Of a stretch of DNA of 64,000 nt, positions 1-8,547 are shown in pieces (the first letter of the stretch is position 1; each line of letters starts with the position of its first letter). Position numbers and translations under genes: made by a program. The notes under the pieces are model-generated. The model worked only from the letters and a program-made list of their open reading frames with translations. It was not told where the DNA came from and did not search any database. Source of the stretch: Bacillota bacterium (GTDB taxonomy: Bacteria; Bacillota; Bacilli; Alicyclobacillales; SLC66); contig JAKACX010000003.1 of NCBI GenBank assembly GCA_021821055.1, forward strand, positions 36,156-100,155, written 5' to 3'.

Positions 1-1
1 C

Positions 2-775
2 AAGTACTTCCAGGACCCGCAGATGACAAGCGGATCGAGTCCGGCGCCAAAGTATCCCGGATACCTTGATGTCACGCTGTCTGCGGGCGGGCAGACCATC
101 TACCTGGTGGGCCCCGCCGGTTCGCCGCCGCAGCCGACGCCCACCGACGCCGCGCTGCTCGGAGCGATTACGTCCGGTTCCATCGCAGGAAACATGGCAG
201 GCATCGCGGATGCCCGAAACACGGTCGGCTACCTCAACGCATACGTGCAAAACCTTGCGTCTCAAGTGAACAAGGCCTACGGCAATCCTGTATTTGACGT
301 GAATCCCGCAGGGACGGGCACTCCCCCGGCGGACAGTCCGGTGGTGTACCTGACCGTTGATCCATCCTTTACGGCGTCCTCCCTGTCGACCGCGGGCACT
401 GCAAATCCAGGAAACAACAGCGCGTCGCAGGCCGTCGCAAATGTGCAAAACACGGATACGAGCTTCTCGTACAACACCTATAATTCCATAGCCGGCGGGC
501 CGTCGTCCACGCAGACGTTCACGGGGACATTCGACCAGGGAGTCGCCCAGGTCGTTTCGGCCGTAGGGACCGAAGCGGCCAGCGTCATGTCGGGCGAACA
601 GACGGCAAACGCGCTGGCCCAACAGTCCTCGCAGCTGCGCCAGTCCGTGTCCGGGGTGGACATCAACCAGCAGGCCGCGCAGATGGTCCAGTATCAGAAC
701 GCGTACAGCGCCGCCGCCAAGTTTATCACGGTGTACGACCAGATGATTCAGACGCTGCTGAACAGCGTGCCGTAA
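2..775 (+). CDS. flgK: FlgK, flagellar hook-filament junction protein 1, C-terminal part
   Basis: FlgK is the first hook-associated protein; it joins the hook to the flagellin filament outside the cell. The reading frame is open at the left edge of the window, so only about the last 258 residues are present. The end has the typical flagellar rod/hook C-terminal helix, with residues such as VDINQQAAQMVQYQNAYSAA and a final MIQTLLNSV, which polymerises through coiled-coil packing. The middle is Ser/Thr/Gly/Ala-rich like other FlgK hypervariable domains. flgL follows about 60 bases downstream on the same strand, the usual flgK-flgL order in Bacillota. The gene start lies outside the window. Confidence 0.93.
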   Translation, partial: KYFQDPQMTSGSSPAPKYPGYLDVTLSAGGQTIYLVGPAGSPPQPTPTDAALLGAITSGSIAGNMAGIADARNTVGYLNAYVQNLASQVNKAYGNPVFDVNPAGTGTPPADSPVVYLTVDPSFTASSLSTAGTANPGNNSASQAVANVQNTDTSFSYNTYNSIAGGPSSTQTFTGTFDQGVAQVVSAVGTEAASVMSGEQTANALAQQSSQLRQSVSGVDINQQAAQMVQYQNAYSAAAKFITVYDQMIQTLLNSVP

Positions 776-837
776 ACGGCGCTGGCCTTGGGCGCCTGAG
801 CGGAGGCTTCGCAAAGCGACTGTGTGGGGTGAAGAAT

Positions 838-1758
838 GTGAGAGTTACGCAAAACATGATGACACAGCAGTTTCTATACAACCTTACACAGGACGCACAG
901 CGCATGCAGACCGCCCAGGTGCAGATGTCGACCGGCAAGGTCTTGAACCAGCCGTCCGACAACCCGCTCGCCGTGTCGCAGGACATGGCGATCAACGCCA
1001 CACTGAGTCAGATCAATTCCTACCAAGCTTCGACCACGGCGGGCCTCACATGGCTGCAGAACAGTTCATCCGCCGTGCAGTCGATGGTCACCCAGTTGCA
1101 GGGTATTCAGGGCCTGGTGATTCAGGGCCTGAACGGAACCGCAAACAGCCCGTCCGGGAACGCCGCCCTGTCGCAGACCGCCAAACAGTTGGCGCAGTCG
1201 GTCAACCAGGCGCTCGACAGCCAACAGGGCAACCGCTACCTGTTCGGCGGAACGGCGACCGCCACGCCGCCGTCGAGCTACGCGGGCTACGCTGGGACGC
1301 CGGCCAGCACCCCTGCGGGGGCGTCGCAGTCGATCGCGTACACCGTCGCGACGGGTGTCCAGATCAACGTCAACACGACCGCGAGCGCCATGTTTCTCTC
1401 GACGGCCGCGGGGGCGTCCAGCAACCTGCAGGGAACGCTGCAGAGCATCGTCACGGATCTCGCGAGCGGCAACCACGCCGCGCTGTCGCAAGACCTGACG
1501 AACCTGAACGCCAATCTGAACCAGGTGGTGAATATCAACGCAGACCTGGGGACGCACGTTCAGCGCATGACCGCGGCGCAGAACCTGATGAAACAGTACG
1601 CGCAGCGCATGACCACGCAAAAGGGGGTGATCGTCGACGCGAACATGGCCCAGGTCATCACCCAGTTCAACACTGACCAGACCGTATTCCAGGCAGCGTT
1701 GAAAATGGGAGCCGGCATCCTGTTGCCGTCGCTCGTCAGCTATCTGCCAAACGGTTGA
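838..1758 (+). CDS. flgL: FlgL, flagellar hook-filament junction protein 3
   Basis: FlgL is the second junction protein between hook and filament. The protein starts MRVTQNMMTQQFLYNL and has the flagellin-like N-terminal helix (about residues 1-140), a short Ala/Thr/Ser-rich centre, and a C-terminal helix ending with the flagellin-type VITQFNTDQTVFQAALKMGA. About 306 residues is normal for the family. I chose the GTG at 838, because it has a GGGGTGAAG ribosome site at the right distance and gives the usual family start; the in-frame GTG at 829 would lie inside that site. It is probably co-transcribed with flgK and hag. Confidence 0.93.
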   Translation: MRVTQNMMTQQFLYNLTQDAQRMQTAQVQMSTGKVLNQPSDNPLAVSQDMAINATLSQINSYQASTTAGLTWLQNSSSAVQSMVTQLQGIQGLVIQGLNGTANSPSGNAALSQTAKQLAQSVNQALDSQQGNRYLFGGTATATPPSSYAGYAGTPASTPAGASQSIAYTVATGVQINVNTTASAMFLSTAAGASSNLQGTLQSIVTDLASGNHAALSQDLTNLNANLNQVVNINADLGTHVQRMTAAQNLMKQYAQRMTTQKGVIVDANMAQVITQFNTDQTVFQAALKMGAGILLPSLVSYLPNG

Positions 1759-1834
1759 TCGCGGGCGAAGAGCAGTCGCAAGTGCCTCACAGCAGCGAAG
1801 ACATCCTACTCGGTATTGAAAGGACGTGCTGTAC

Positions 1835-2677
1835 ATGTCGCTCAGCTTCAGCGTAAACAACAACAGTTCGGCGAGTAATATCCTGAGCAACCTCAGTTAT
1901 GTTCAAAACCAATTGAACACGTCATACGCCCAACTGTCGTCCGGCAACCGGATCAACAGCGCCGCGAACGATCCGGCAGGCTACGCCATCTCGCAACAGA
2001 TGATGTCGCAGGTGAACGGCCTCAACCAGGCCACGCAAAACGCCCAGAACGGCGTGAGCCTGATCCAGACGGCGAGTGGCGCCATGAACCAGGTTGAGAG
2101 CATCCTGCAGACGATGAACACGCTGGCTGTAGAAGCGTCCAACGGAACCCAGACATCCAGCGACCTGGCGAACCTGCAGACCGAATTCACGTCGCTGCAA
2201 AATCAGATCAGCAGCATTTCAAAGAACACTCAGTTCAACGGCATGACGCTGCTCAATGGCTCGTATGGCTCCCCCAGCACCCCGATGACGCTTCAGGTCG
2301 GCGCGCAAAACAACCAGACCTTGGCGTTCACGATCGCAACGGTCAATAACACGAGTCTCGGAATCGCAACAACGTCGATCTCCATCACAAGCCAGGCGTC
2401 CGCTCAGGCCGCGATCGCGAGCGTTCAGTCCGCGATCACGACGTTGTCCGGATTTCAGGCCAGTCTTGGCGCGATTCAGGATCAGTTGAACTACACGATC
2501 TCTAACCTCCAGAACTCGTCGCAGAACCTGCAGAACGCGGAATCCACCATCACCAACACCAACATGGCCACCGCCTATACGCAGTTCAGCCAGGAGCAGG
2601 TGCTGCAACAGGTCGGTCTGGCCATGCTCGGCCAGGCGCAGCAGCAACCCGCCGCCATCCTGAAGCTGCTCAGCTGA
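1835..2677 (+). CDS. hag: Flagellin
   Basis: Flagellin is the filament subunit, exported by the flagellar type III system. The roughly 280-residue protein has both conserved ends. The N-terminal D0/D1 carries LSSGNRINSAANDPAGYAIS, and the C-terminal D1/D0 carries ESTITNTNMATAYTQFSQEQ and ends LGQAQQQPAAILKLLS. The hypervariable D2/D3 region is almost absent, so this is a short flagellin like that of many Bacilli. The ATG at 1835 is preceded by AAAGGA about ten bases upstream; the in-frame GTG at 1826 is too close to that site. I did not recognise a sigma-D promoter in the 76-base gap after flgL. The downstream glycosyltransferases suggest that the many Ser/Thr residues may be glycosylated. 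Confidence 0.95.
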   Translation: MSLSFSVNNNSSASNILSNLSYVQNQLNTSYAQLSSGNRINSAANDPAGYAISQQMMSQVNGLNQATQNAQNGVSLIQTASGAMNQVESILQTMNTLAVEASNGTQTSSDLANLQTEFTSLQNQISSISKNTQFNGMTLLNGSYGSPSTPMTLQVGAQNNQTLAFTIATVNNTSLGIATTSISITSQASAQAAIASVQSAITTLSGFQASLGAIQDQLNYTISNLQNSSQNLQNAESTITNTNMATAYTQFSQEQVLQQVGLAMLGQAQQQPAAILKLLS

Positions 2678-2731
2678 GTTTTCCACCGCACATCTCGACT
2701 CGGAAGATTTCGAGCCGCGCACCATCTACCC

Positions 2732-2762
2732 GGCTCCCGCGTGATTTTCTCTCGCGGGAGCC
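2732..2762 (+). repeat. Perfect 10-bp inverted repeat between hag and fliD
   Basis: GGCTCCCGCG at 2732-2741 is perfectly complementary to CGCGGGAGCC at 2753-2762 with an 11-base loop. There is no T-run after it, so it is a weak candidate for an intrinsic terminator. It could partly separate the abundant hag transcript from fliD or stabilise the hag 3-prime end. Confidence 0.55.
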
Positions 2763-2780
2763 CCTTAGGGGGTCACTGGC

Positions 2781-4307
2781 GTGTCGATCAATCTCATGCA
2801 ACAGTTGAATACCATCTCGAACCCTGGCGGCGGCGGCGTTCCCGTGACGCAGTACGTCCAGGAGTATCAGGCCGTCCTCACGCAGCAACTCGAGTCGACT
2901 CCAAAACAGGAGTTGAGCACCTTGTCGACCCAACAAAGCGCGCTCACCGCGCTACAGTCGGCGCTAAACCAGTTCCAGTCCGCCACGCAGACGCTGGCCA
3001 GTCTCCAGGCGTGGACTCCGGTGACGGTGGCCTCAAGCTCAAGCGCATTTTCCGCAACCGCCCAGGCGGGAGCCCAGCCTGCGACATACAGCATCGGCGT
3101 CACGCAACTCGCGCAGAGTCAATTCTCGGTGGCCACGGTTGGGCAGACCACAGAGAGCGGTTCGTCTTCCATAACGGCCGGTTCCCTTACTGTCACATCG
3201 CTGAACGGCGGAGCCGCCACGGTGAGCATCACAGCTGGCGAGAGCCTTGACAGCATCGCCGCCGCGATCAACCAGAACAGTGCTACGACAGACGTTTCGG
3301 CCAGCATCATCAACAGCGGAAGCGGCAGCACACCGTACTACATCGCGCTGCAGTCGACCCAGACAGGGGCGCAGTACGGATTTTCCCTGAGCAGCTCAAC
3401 CAGCAGCACTTACCTGTCGACCAACTTCGGATTCCCGTCCACGCCGAATCAAGCGGCGCAAAACGCGCAAATCACAGTCGACAACTCCGTCAACCTCTCT
3501 TCATCAAGCAACACATTTACCAGTGCGATCCCTAATGTGACGTTGACCGTGTCCCAGCCAACATCGACGGCCGGGACCCTCACCATCGCCCAGAATCAAA
3601 GCGCGATCGTCGGGGCAGTGCAAACATGGATGAAGTCCTATAATTCGCTAATCGATCTCGTGCATAAAGACACTGCGTACACCCCGGGAACAGGGACAAC
3701 ACCCGGCACCTCGGGTCCTCTGTTCAACGATCCAAACGCGGCGGGAGTGCTCGCCCAGCTGCCAGCGGCGCTGAACATGGTCCAGGGATCCGGCGTACAA
3801 AACTCCCTCGCGTCGGTCGGAATCGTGCTGGATCCAAACACCGGGCATCTGGAGTTCCAGCCTGCCGGAGGCTTCGGGTCGACAGGCGGAACACTGCAGG
3901 ATGGGCAGACGATGTTCACCAACGCCCTCCAGTCCAATGCGAGCGCTGTGCAACAGTTATTCGGCGTCGTTCAGAATGCCGGGGCGTCGTCGGCCATACC
4001 GACGACGGGCGTCCTCGGCAGCGTCACCACGACACTCAGCGAGTTCGTCGGCGGAGGAGGCCAGACTGGGACGATCCAGTCCGAACTGACAGGCATCCAG
4101 AGCCAACAGACCAATCTCAACAGCTACATCACCCAGTTGGACCAGATGATCAGCCAGAACGTGGCGAACTTCACCAAACAACTCAACGCCCTGAACGCTA
4201 GCCTTGCCCAGTCCCAGTCCCAGATGCAGATGCTGGCCGCGCTGATGGGCGGCGGGTCGGCTGGCAGCGGGGGTTCAACAGGCGGCACGCCGGCAGGCAT
4301 CCCGTAA
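2781..4307 (+). CDS. fliD: FliD, flagellar filament cap (hook-associated protein 2)
   Basis: FliD forms the cap under which flagellin monomers fold at the filament tip. The 508-residue protein has the FliD N-terminal domain (about residues 15-110, with LSTLSTQQSALTALQSALNQ and the TYSIGVTQLAQSQ segment). The central part is Ser/Thr-rich. The C-terminal domain runs from about residue 255 to 485, with MKSYNSLIDLV, and a helical TNLNSYITQLDQMISQ run near the end. A short Gly/Ser-rich tail (GGGSAGSGGSTGGT) closes it. The GTG start follows an AGGGGG ribosome site. It lies after hag and before a FliT-like gene, matching the fliD-fliS-fliT module except that fliS is not seen here. Confidence 0.92.
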   Translation: MSINLMQQLNTISNPGGGGVPVTQYVQEYQAVLTQQLESTPKQELSTLSTQQSALTALQSALNQFQSATQTLASLQAWTPVTVASSSSAFSATAQAGAQPATYSIGVTQLAQSQFSVATVGQTTESGSSSITAGSLTVTSLNGGAATVSITAGESLDSIAAAINQNSATTDVSASIINSGSGSTPYYIALQSTQTGAQYGFSLSSSTSSTYLSTNFGFPSTPNQAAQNAQITVDNSVNLSSSSNTFTSAIPNVTLTVSQPTSTAGTLTIAQNQSAIVGAVQTWMKSYNSLIDLVHKDTAYTPGTGTTPGTSGPLFNDPNAAGVLAQLPAALNMVQGSGVQNSLASVGIVLDPNTGHLEFQPAGGFGSTGGTLQDGQTMFTNALQSNASAVQQLFGVVQNAGASSAIPTTGVLGSVTTTLSEFVGGGGQTGTIQSELTGIQSQQTNLNSYITQLDQMISQNVANFTKQLNALNASLAQSQSQMQMLAALMGGGSAGSGGSTGGTPAGIP

Positions 4308-4343
4308 TCCACGTTCCCGGACGGCAGACAGGAGGCGTTTCAT

Positions 4344-4655
4344 TTGCGGACCACCCTCGAAATGGCCATGAGCGTGCATGGACTCTATGAGGCCTGTCTG
4401 ACCGCTCTCGATGAGGAACGTAATTATGATTGCTTCGTGCTGATGCTCGAACGGTCCAAGACCATTAGCGAATGGACGGCCTACGCGCCCGACAGCACGA
4501 CGCGTGAACTGTGGCAGTCTACGATGGTCGAGACTGCCCATCTCGAGGGCCGCATCCGCACGCGCCTCCAGTACTACGAAGAATCCATGCAACGCGAGTT
4601 TGCCACAGCTGAACCGCGCCGCGCCTACATGAGAAGCATGGCGTGCAATCGCTAA
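4344..4655 (+). CDS. Small helical flagellar protein, FliT-like
   Basis: The 103-residue product is acidic/helical, with no signal peptide or membrane segment. Its pattern (LYEACLTALDEERNYDCFVL, then a mid-protein ERSKTISEW and a C-terminal charged helix) resembles FliT-type export chaperones, which bind FliD and follow fliD-fliS in Bacilli. The sequence match is weak, so the assignment rests mainly on size, helix pattern and position. The start is a TTG at 4344, eight bases after a clear GGAGG. I could not find a FliS (flagellin chaperone) next to it. It is likely translated from the fliD message. Confidence 0.5.
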   Translation: MRTTLEMAMSVHGLYEACLTALDEERNYDCFVLMLERSKTISEWTAYAPDSTTRELWQSTMVETAHLEGRIRTRLQYYEESMQREFATAEPRRAYMRSMACNR

Positions 4656-4687
4656 CCTGGCCGACTATAGATGAATGGAGGACCATC

Positions 4688-6967
4688 ATGCTCATATCGG
4701 CCTGCCTCATCACACGCAACGAAGAATGGACGATCCAGAGATGCCTGGAGTCACTCAAGGACGTCGTCGACGAGATCATCGTCGTGGATACCGGGTCAAC
4801 CGACAACACCGTCTCCCTCGCCCGGCAAGCCGGCGCGCGCGTCTTCCTGAGCACGTGGAAGGATGACTTTTCGATTGCGCGCAATGAGTCTTTGAGCCAC
4901 GCCAGCGGCGACTACGTCCTCGTGATCGATGCAGATGAATACCTTGACGCGGATCAGCGGACGAACCTCCGCGCCGTGCTGGAGCGCGAGCAGCCAGAGG
5001 CGCTGATCGTCCAGATCCGGAACTATGCAGGCTCACTCGCCAACATCAGCGGTGCATCGATGCTTTGGGTCACGCGCGTCTTCCGCCGTGGGCACCTTTA
5101 TGAGGGCGCCATCCACGAGCAGGTAGCGAATTCGGTCATTTCGTCCGGCGGACGGACGATGCGCATAGACCTGACATTTCACCATCTCGGCTACCTTGAA
5201 GAGTTTGTTCGACTGCGCGGGAAATCCGCCCGCAATGTCAGTCTGTTGAACAAGGAACTGGAGAATGACCCAGACAGTTGGTTTCATCGCTGTAATCTTA
5301 TGGCTGAGCACATGCAGACACAGGAATTCGGGGCGTGCGCCGACCTGGGGATGGACTTGCTGTCTGAGATCAGACAGTCTCCAGTTGAGACTTGGCCGCC
5401 GTACACCGCACGAATATTCAATTTCCTCACAGTAGCCCTATGGCATTCCGGGGACAAACAAACCGCCATGGATGTCGCGCGCGAAGGAATTGGCCATTAC
5501 CCATGGCTGACCGACCTGAAGACTCACTATGGCGAAATGCTGCTGGGAGATGGACGCAAGATAGAGGCCGTCAACGCCCTGATGGAAGCGAGGGCGCAGG
5601 GTGATCCCACAGGCAGCCATGTGGACACACTCGAGGGCATGGGCACCTATTATGCTTCTCTGCGACTGGGTGAAGCGTGGCTAGCTTTGGGCGATGTCTG
5701 GCTCGCGCGCGAGTGGCATCTGCGGGCGTTTGTGGAGCACCCGTCGCTTGCCGGCGCGCTGCATGCGTTGGTGTACCTCCTGCCAAAGGATCCCGTATTC
5801 CTCTACCAGCATCTCGAGTCGCGAATCGGGGATGCGGCCACCTACGCACTCTACGCTGAGGTGTACACAGTCAACGACGTTCCCGACGCCGCAGCGGTGA
5901 TCGAGCGCGCCGAAAGTGCCTTTGGATCATCCTCACTCCTGGTGCGGGCGCGAATGGCGGCCAGTTGCAGAAATTCACCCCAAACGGCAGCCGCGTACGC
6001 AGAGCAACATCCGTCCGAGGAGACCTGGATGCTCGCCGGGATGTATCACGCAGAAGAGAACGACATGACATTTGCGTTGGAGTGCTTCTCCAAGGCTGGC
6101 CCACGCGGTGAATATCTTTCACAGGTCTTGGCGTCGCTTCGTCAACCCAACCTAGAACTTCGACTCGGAGACATTGCCCGCGACATCGTCCTCGCGCACG
6201 CGGCTCGTCTGCTGCGCAAGCTCCTGCCGCACGCCACGGATCTGGAGACGGCTTGGGCCTTTTTTGCCGCATCCCCCCTCGCGCATGTCCTTACGGAGAT
6301 AGAGTGGCCAGGAGCCACTTCCGCCCAGTGTGAGAAAAACGCGCTGCGCGCCTTTCAGTCGGGAGCAGTCCCCGCCGCCGAATACTGGACCGCCAGAGCC
6401 ATGGATTTTGAGCCCACGGTGACGCGTGTGTTGTTGGAGTGTGACATCGCGCTCGCAAAAGGCGGTAGATCATACATGGCGGAGATCCTGCGGCAGGGAT
6501 GCCTGCTCTTCCCGGCGTCAGAAATGCTCAAACGGGTGCAGGAACAGACAGGCGAGACCATTTTGGCCGAGGAGGACCCTTTCATGAATCCCGCTGACAT
6601 CTACCGCAAAAACGCCGTGCTGACCATGCCCCTTCACGTTCAGTTGGTCAAACTGCACGAGCAGGGATCTCTCTTGACACAGGAGATTCTCCAGTGCCGC
6701 GACGCAGATGACATTCCCGCCATGCGCGCTCGCATCTCGCAGCTTCAGGACATCATCACGTATTTGCGCGCGTCGTTGGACCGTTCCATATCACTCGCCG
6801 ACGTCACGGACCAGACGTACGCGTTCTATTATTCAACGCTCGTAAGGTGGTACCTGCAGCCATCCGCTGTCGAAGAGACGTACGACGCGATGCTGGGATT
6901 CTGGACCTCATGGGCGGAGACGTGGATGAAGGTGCAGCCCCAGTCCGCCAGCGCCGAGGCGCGCTGA
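4688..6967 (+). CDS. Family-2 glycosyltransferase with long TPR-like C-terminal region
   Basis: A cytoplasmic GT-A glycosyltransferase of about 759 residues. The catalytic part is N-terminal (about residues 1-240): SACLITRNEEWTIQRCLESL, the nucleotide-sugar loop DEIIVVDTGSTDNT, and a metal-binding DxD motif in VLVIDADEYLD. The remaining two thirds is alpha-helical and repeat-like (for example LRLGEAWLALGDVWLAREWH), as in TPR-containing glycosyltransferases near flagellin genes. The ATG at 4688 has GGAGGA five bases upstream; an in-frame ATG at 4643 overlaps the previous gene and has no such site. Location just after hag-fliD suggests flagellin O-glycosylation; the sugar is unknown. Confidence 0.85.
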   Translation: MLISACLITRNEEWTIQRCLESLKDVVDEIIVVDTGSTDNTVSLARQAGARVFLSTWKDDFSIARNESLSHASGDYVLVIDADEYLDADQRTNLRAVLEREQPEALIVQIRNYAGSLANISGASMLWVTRVFRRGHLYEGAIHEQVANSVISSGGRTMRIDLTFHHLGYLEEFVRLRGKSARNVSLLNKELENDPDSWFHRCNLMAEHMQTQEFGACADLGMDLLSEIRQSPVETWPPYTARIFNFLTVALWHSGDKQTAMDVAREGIGHYPWLTDLKTHYGEMLLGDGRKIEAVNALMEARAQGDPTGSHVDTLEGMGTYYASLRLGEAWLALGDVWLAREWHLRAFVEHPSLAGALHALVYLLPKDPVFLYQHLESRIGDAATYALYAEVYTVNDVPDAAAVIERAESAFGSSSLLVRARMAASCRNSPQTAAAYAEQHPSEETWMLAGMYHAEENDMTFALECFSKAGPRGEYLSQVLASLRQPNLELRLGDIARDIVLAHAARLLRKLLPHATDLETAWAFFAASPLAHVLTEIEWPGATSAQCEKNALRAFQSGAVPAAEYWTARAMDFEPTVTRVLLECDIALAKGGRSYMAEILRQGCLLFPASEMLKRVQEQTGETILAEEDPFMNPADIYRKNAVLTMPLHVQLVKLHEQGSLLTQEILQCRDADDIPAMRARISQLQDIITYLRASLDRSISLADVTDQTYAFYYSTLVRWYLQPSAVEETYDAMLGFWTSWAETWMKVQPQSASAEAR

Positions 6968-6970
6968 GTG

Positions 6971-8071
6971 ATGCCATTCATTTCGGCCTGCATGATCGTC
7001 CGGGACGAGGCAGAGCGCCTTCCCGCCTGCCTTGCGTCCATTCAAGATCAGGTCGATGAGATCGTAATCATGGACACCGGCTCCAGTGACGCGACCGTGG
7101 AGATCGCCCGAGACCATGGCGCGCGTGTTTCCACCATGGCGTGGGCTGGCAATTTTGCCGACGCCCGCAACCGCAGCATGGCCATGGCGCGCGGCAGCCA
7201 TCTTTTCATCATCGACGCCGACGAACTCGCTCCGCAGCATCTGCGGCAACGCATTCTGCATTTTGTGTCCGACCATCCCCATGCGTTTGGGCGCGTCCAG
7301 ATTCGCAGCCCCTTTCGCAGCGCCGCCCGCGCCCTGCACGCAAGCGCGTGGGTCAGCAGACTGTCGCCGCACATCCCGGGCATCGGGTTTTTTGGCGCGG
7401 TTCACGAGCAGTTGCGGCGCCAAGGTACGGACCTGCCGCGGCTGAACACGGACATCGTACTTGAACACTCGGGATACGACCTGTCAGAACAACGGACGGT
7501 CGAGAAATATCAGCGCAACAAAGGACTGCTCGAGAGCGCAGTCCTGGCGGAACCGGAAAATCCATATCTGTGGTTTCAACTCGGAAAAACACTGCAGACA
7601 ATGGACCGCCATGCGGAAGCCGCGGCAGCGTACGAGCGGTCCTGGTCGATTGTGCAGCCGGACGGGGCGCACGCATTCAACTTCACATCCGACTTGCTCC
7701 TGGGTTATCTGCACACGCTCAAGCACCTTCAACGAGCCGATGCATTCTTCCCTCTTATGGAAGCGGCGCTGGGTCTGTACCCCGGCGTCCCGGACCTGCC
7801 GTTTCTGCTCGCGGGTGCGCTGATGGCCTTTGGCATACCCGACTTCGACCGCATAAAGCGGTGCTATGACCGGTGCCTCGCCATCGGCGAACAGGGACAC
7901 CGGCTCGACACTGTCGAGGGCACAGGATCGTATTTGGCGCTCTACAACCTCGGCGTCTTCCATGAAGCACTGGGAGAAGTGGCGCAGGCGCGCGACGCCT
8001 TTGCAAAGGCTGCAGAGTACGGCTATCGGCCGGCCGAACACGCCCTGCAGAGAATCTTGCCGACAATGTAG
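6971..8071 (+). CDS. Second family-2 glycosyltransferase with TPR-like tail
   Basis: A 366-residue paralogue of the upstream enzyme. It starts MPFISACMIVRDEAERLPAC and has DEIVIMDTGSSDATVEIA and the DxD motif in HLFIIDADELAP. The C-terminal 150 residues are helical with TPR-like pairs (YLWFQLGKTLQTMDRHAEAA, LYNLGVFHEALGEVAQARDA). The gene begins directly after the stop of the previous one (GTG at 6968 or ATG at 6971), so translation is probably coupled. It is the last gene of the flagellar block and converges on yvyF with about 33 bases between stops. A role in flagellin or S-layer glycan assembly is inferred from position only. Confidence 0.84.
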   Translation: MPFISACMIVRDEAERLPACLASIQDQVDEIVIMDTGSSDATVEIARDHGARVSTMAWAGNFADARNRSMAMARGSHLFIIDADELAPQHLRQRILHFVSDHPHAFGRVQIRSPFRSAARALHASAWVSRLSPHIPGIGFFGAVHEQLRRQGTDLPRLNTDIVLEHSGYDLSEQRTVEKYQRNKGLLESAVLAEPENPYLWFQLGKTLQTMDRHAEAAAAYERSWSIVQPDGAHAFNFTSDLLLGYLHTLKHLQRADAFFPLMEAALGLYPGVPDLPFLLAGALMAFGIPDFDRIKRCYDRCLAIGEQGHRLDTVEGTGSYLALYNLGVFHEALGEVAQARDAFAKAAEYGYRPAEHALQRILPTM

Positions 8072-8104
8072 CCGCCCGTCCCATGGCGACACCGGGCCCC
8101 TTTG

Positions 8105-8515
8105 TCAGTCCCGGTCCCGCCGCGTGTAGTATGATCCCTTCCCCGCGTCGCTGGCCGAACCCTCTTTGAGCGAACTGCGCAAGACGTTTGCCGCCGAACG
8201 CAGCGATTGGTCGAGTTGCACGCGGCAGCGCAGGCACAGCTTCTGCCCGAACTGTGCTTCCCCTCCGCAGGATTCGCACCGGTTCCGTTGGCTCCCAGAC
8301 ATGACGAGACGTCCCTCTTCGATCAGGCGTGAAACCGTCTCTTCAGCCACGCCCAAGGCATCGCACAGAGTCATCATCGTTGCCCCGGGGTGCTCGTCCA
8401 GGTAGCCGCGAATCGCGAGAAAGTCATCCTCCCCGCGCCGCGCGCAGTCCGGACACAGAACGCTCGTCCGCTTCATGAACACCTTCCCGCACTGTCGGCA
8501 CGTCTCGATCTCCAT
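8105..8515 (-). CDS. yvyF: YvyF/TIGR03826-type flagellar operon zinc-ribbon protein
   Basis: A 136-residue soluble protein with two zinc-ribbon-like cysteine pairs: CRQCGKVF plus CPDC near the N-terminus and CESCGG plus CLRC near residue 95. Between them is a small helix-turn-helix-like stretch (LCDALGVAEETVSRLIEEGR). This is the layout of the YvyF flagellar-operon family, which lies between comFC and flgM in Bacillus and has a regulatory role. I placed the start at the ATG at 8515, as the one at 8521 overlaps the GGGGTGG ribosome site. Here the gene follows comFC and a desaturase and faces the flagellar genes, so the usual comFC-yvyF-flgM-flgK order has been rearranged. Confidence 0.85.
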   Translation of the reverse strand: MEIETCRQCGKVFMKRTSVLCPDCARRGEDDFLAIRGYLDEHPGATMMTLCDALGVAEETVSRLIEEGRLVMSGSQRNRCESCGGEAQFGQKLCLRCRVQLDQSLRSAANVLRSSLKEGSASDAGKGSYYTRRDRD

Positions 8516-8547
8516 GCACATCCACCCCTTTTTGGAGGACTGGGCGC

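Noticed and set aside
1759-1834. Sigma-D promoter before hag
   Set aside because: No TAAA plus GCCGATAT-like pair with suitable spacing found in the gap.
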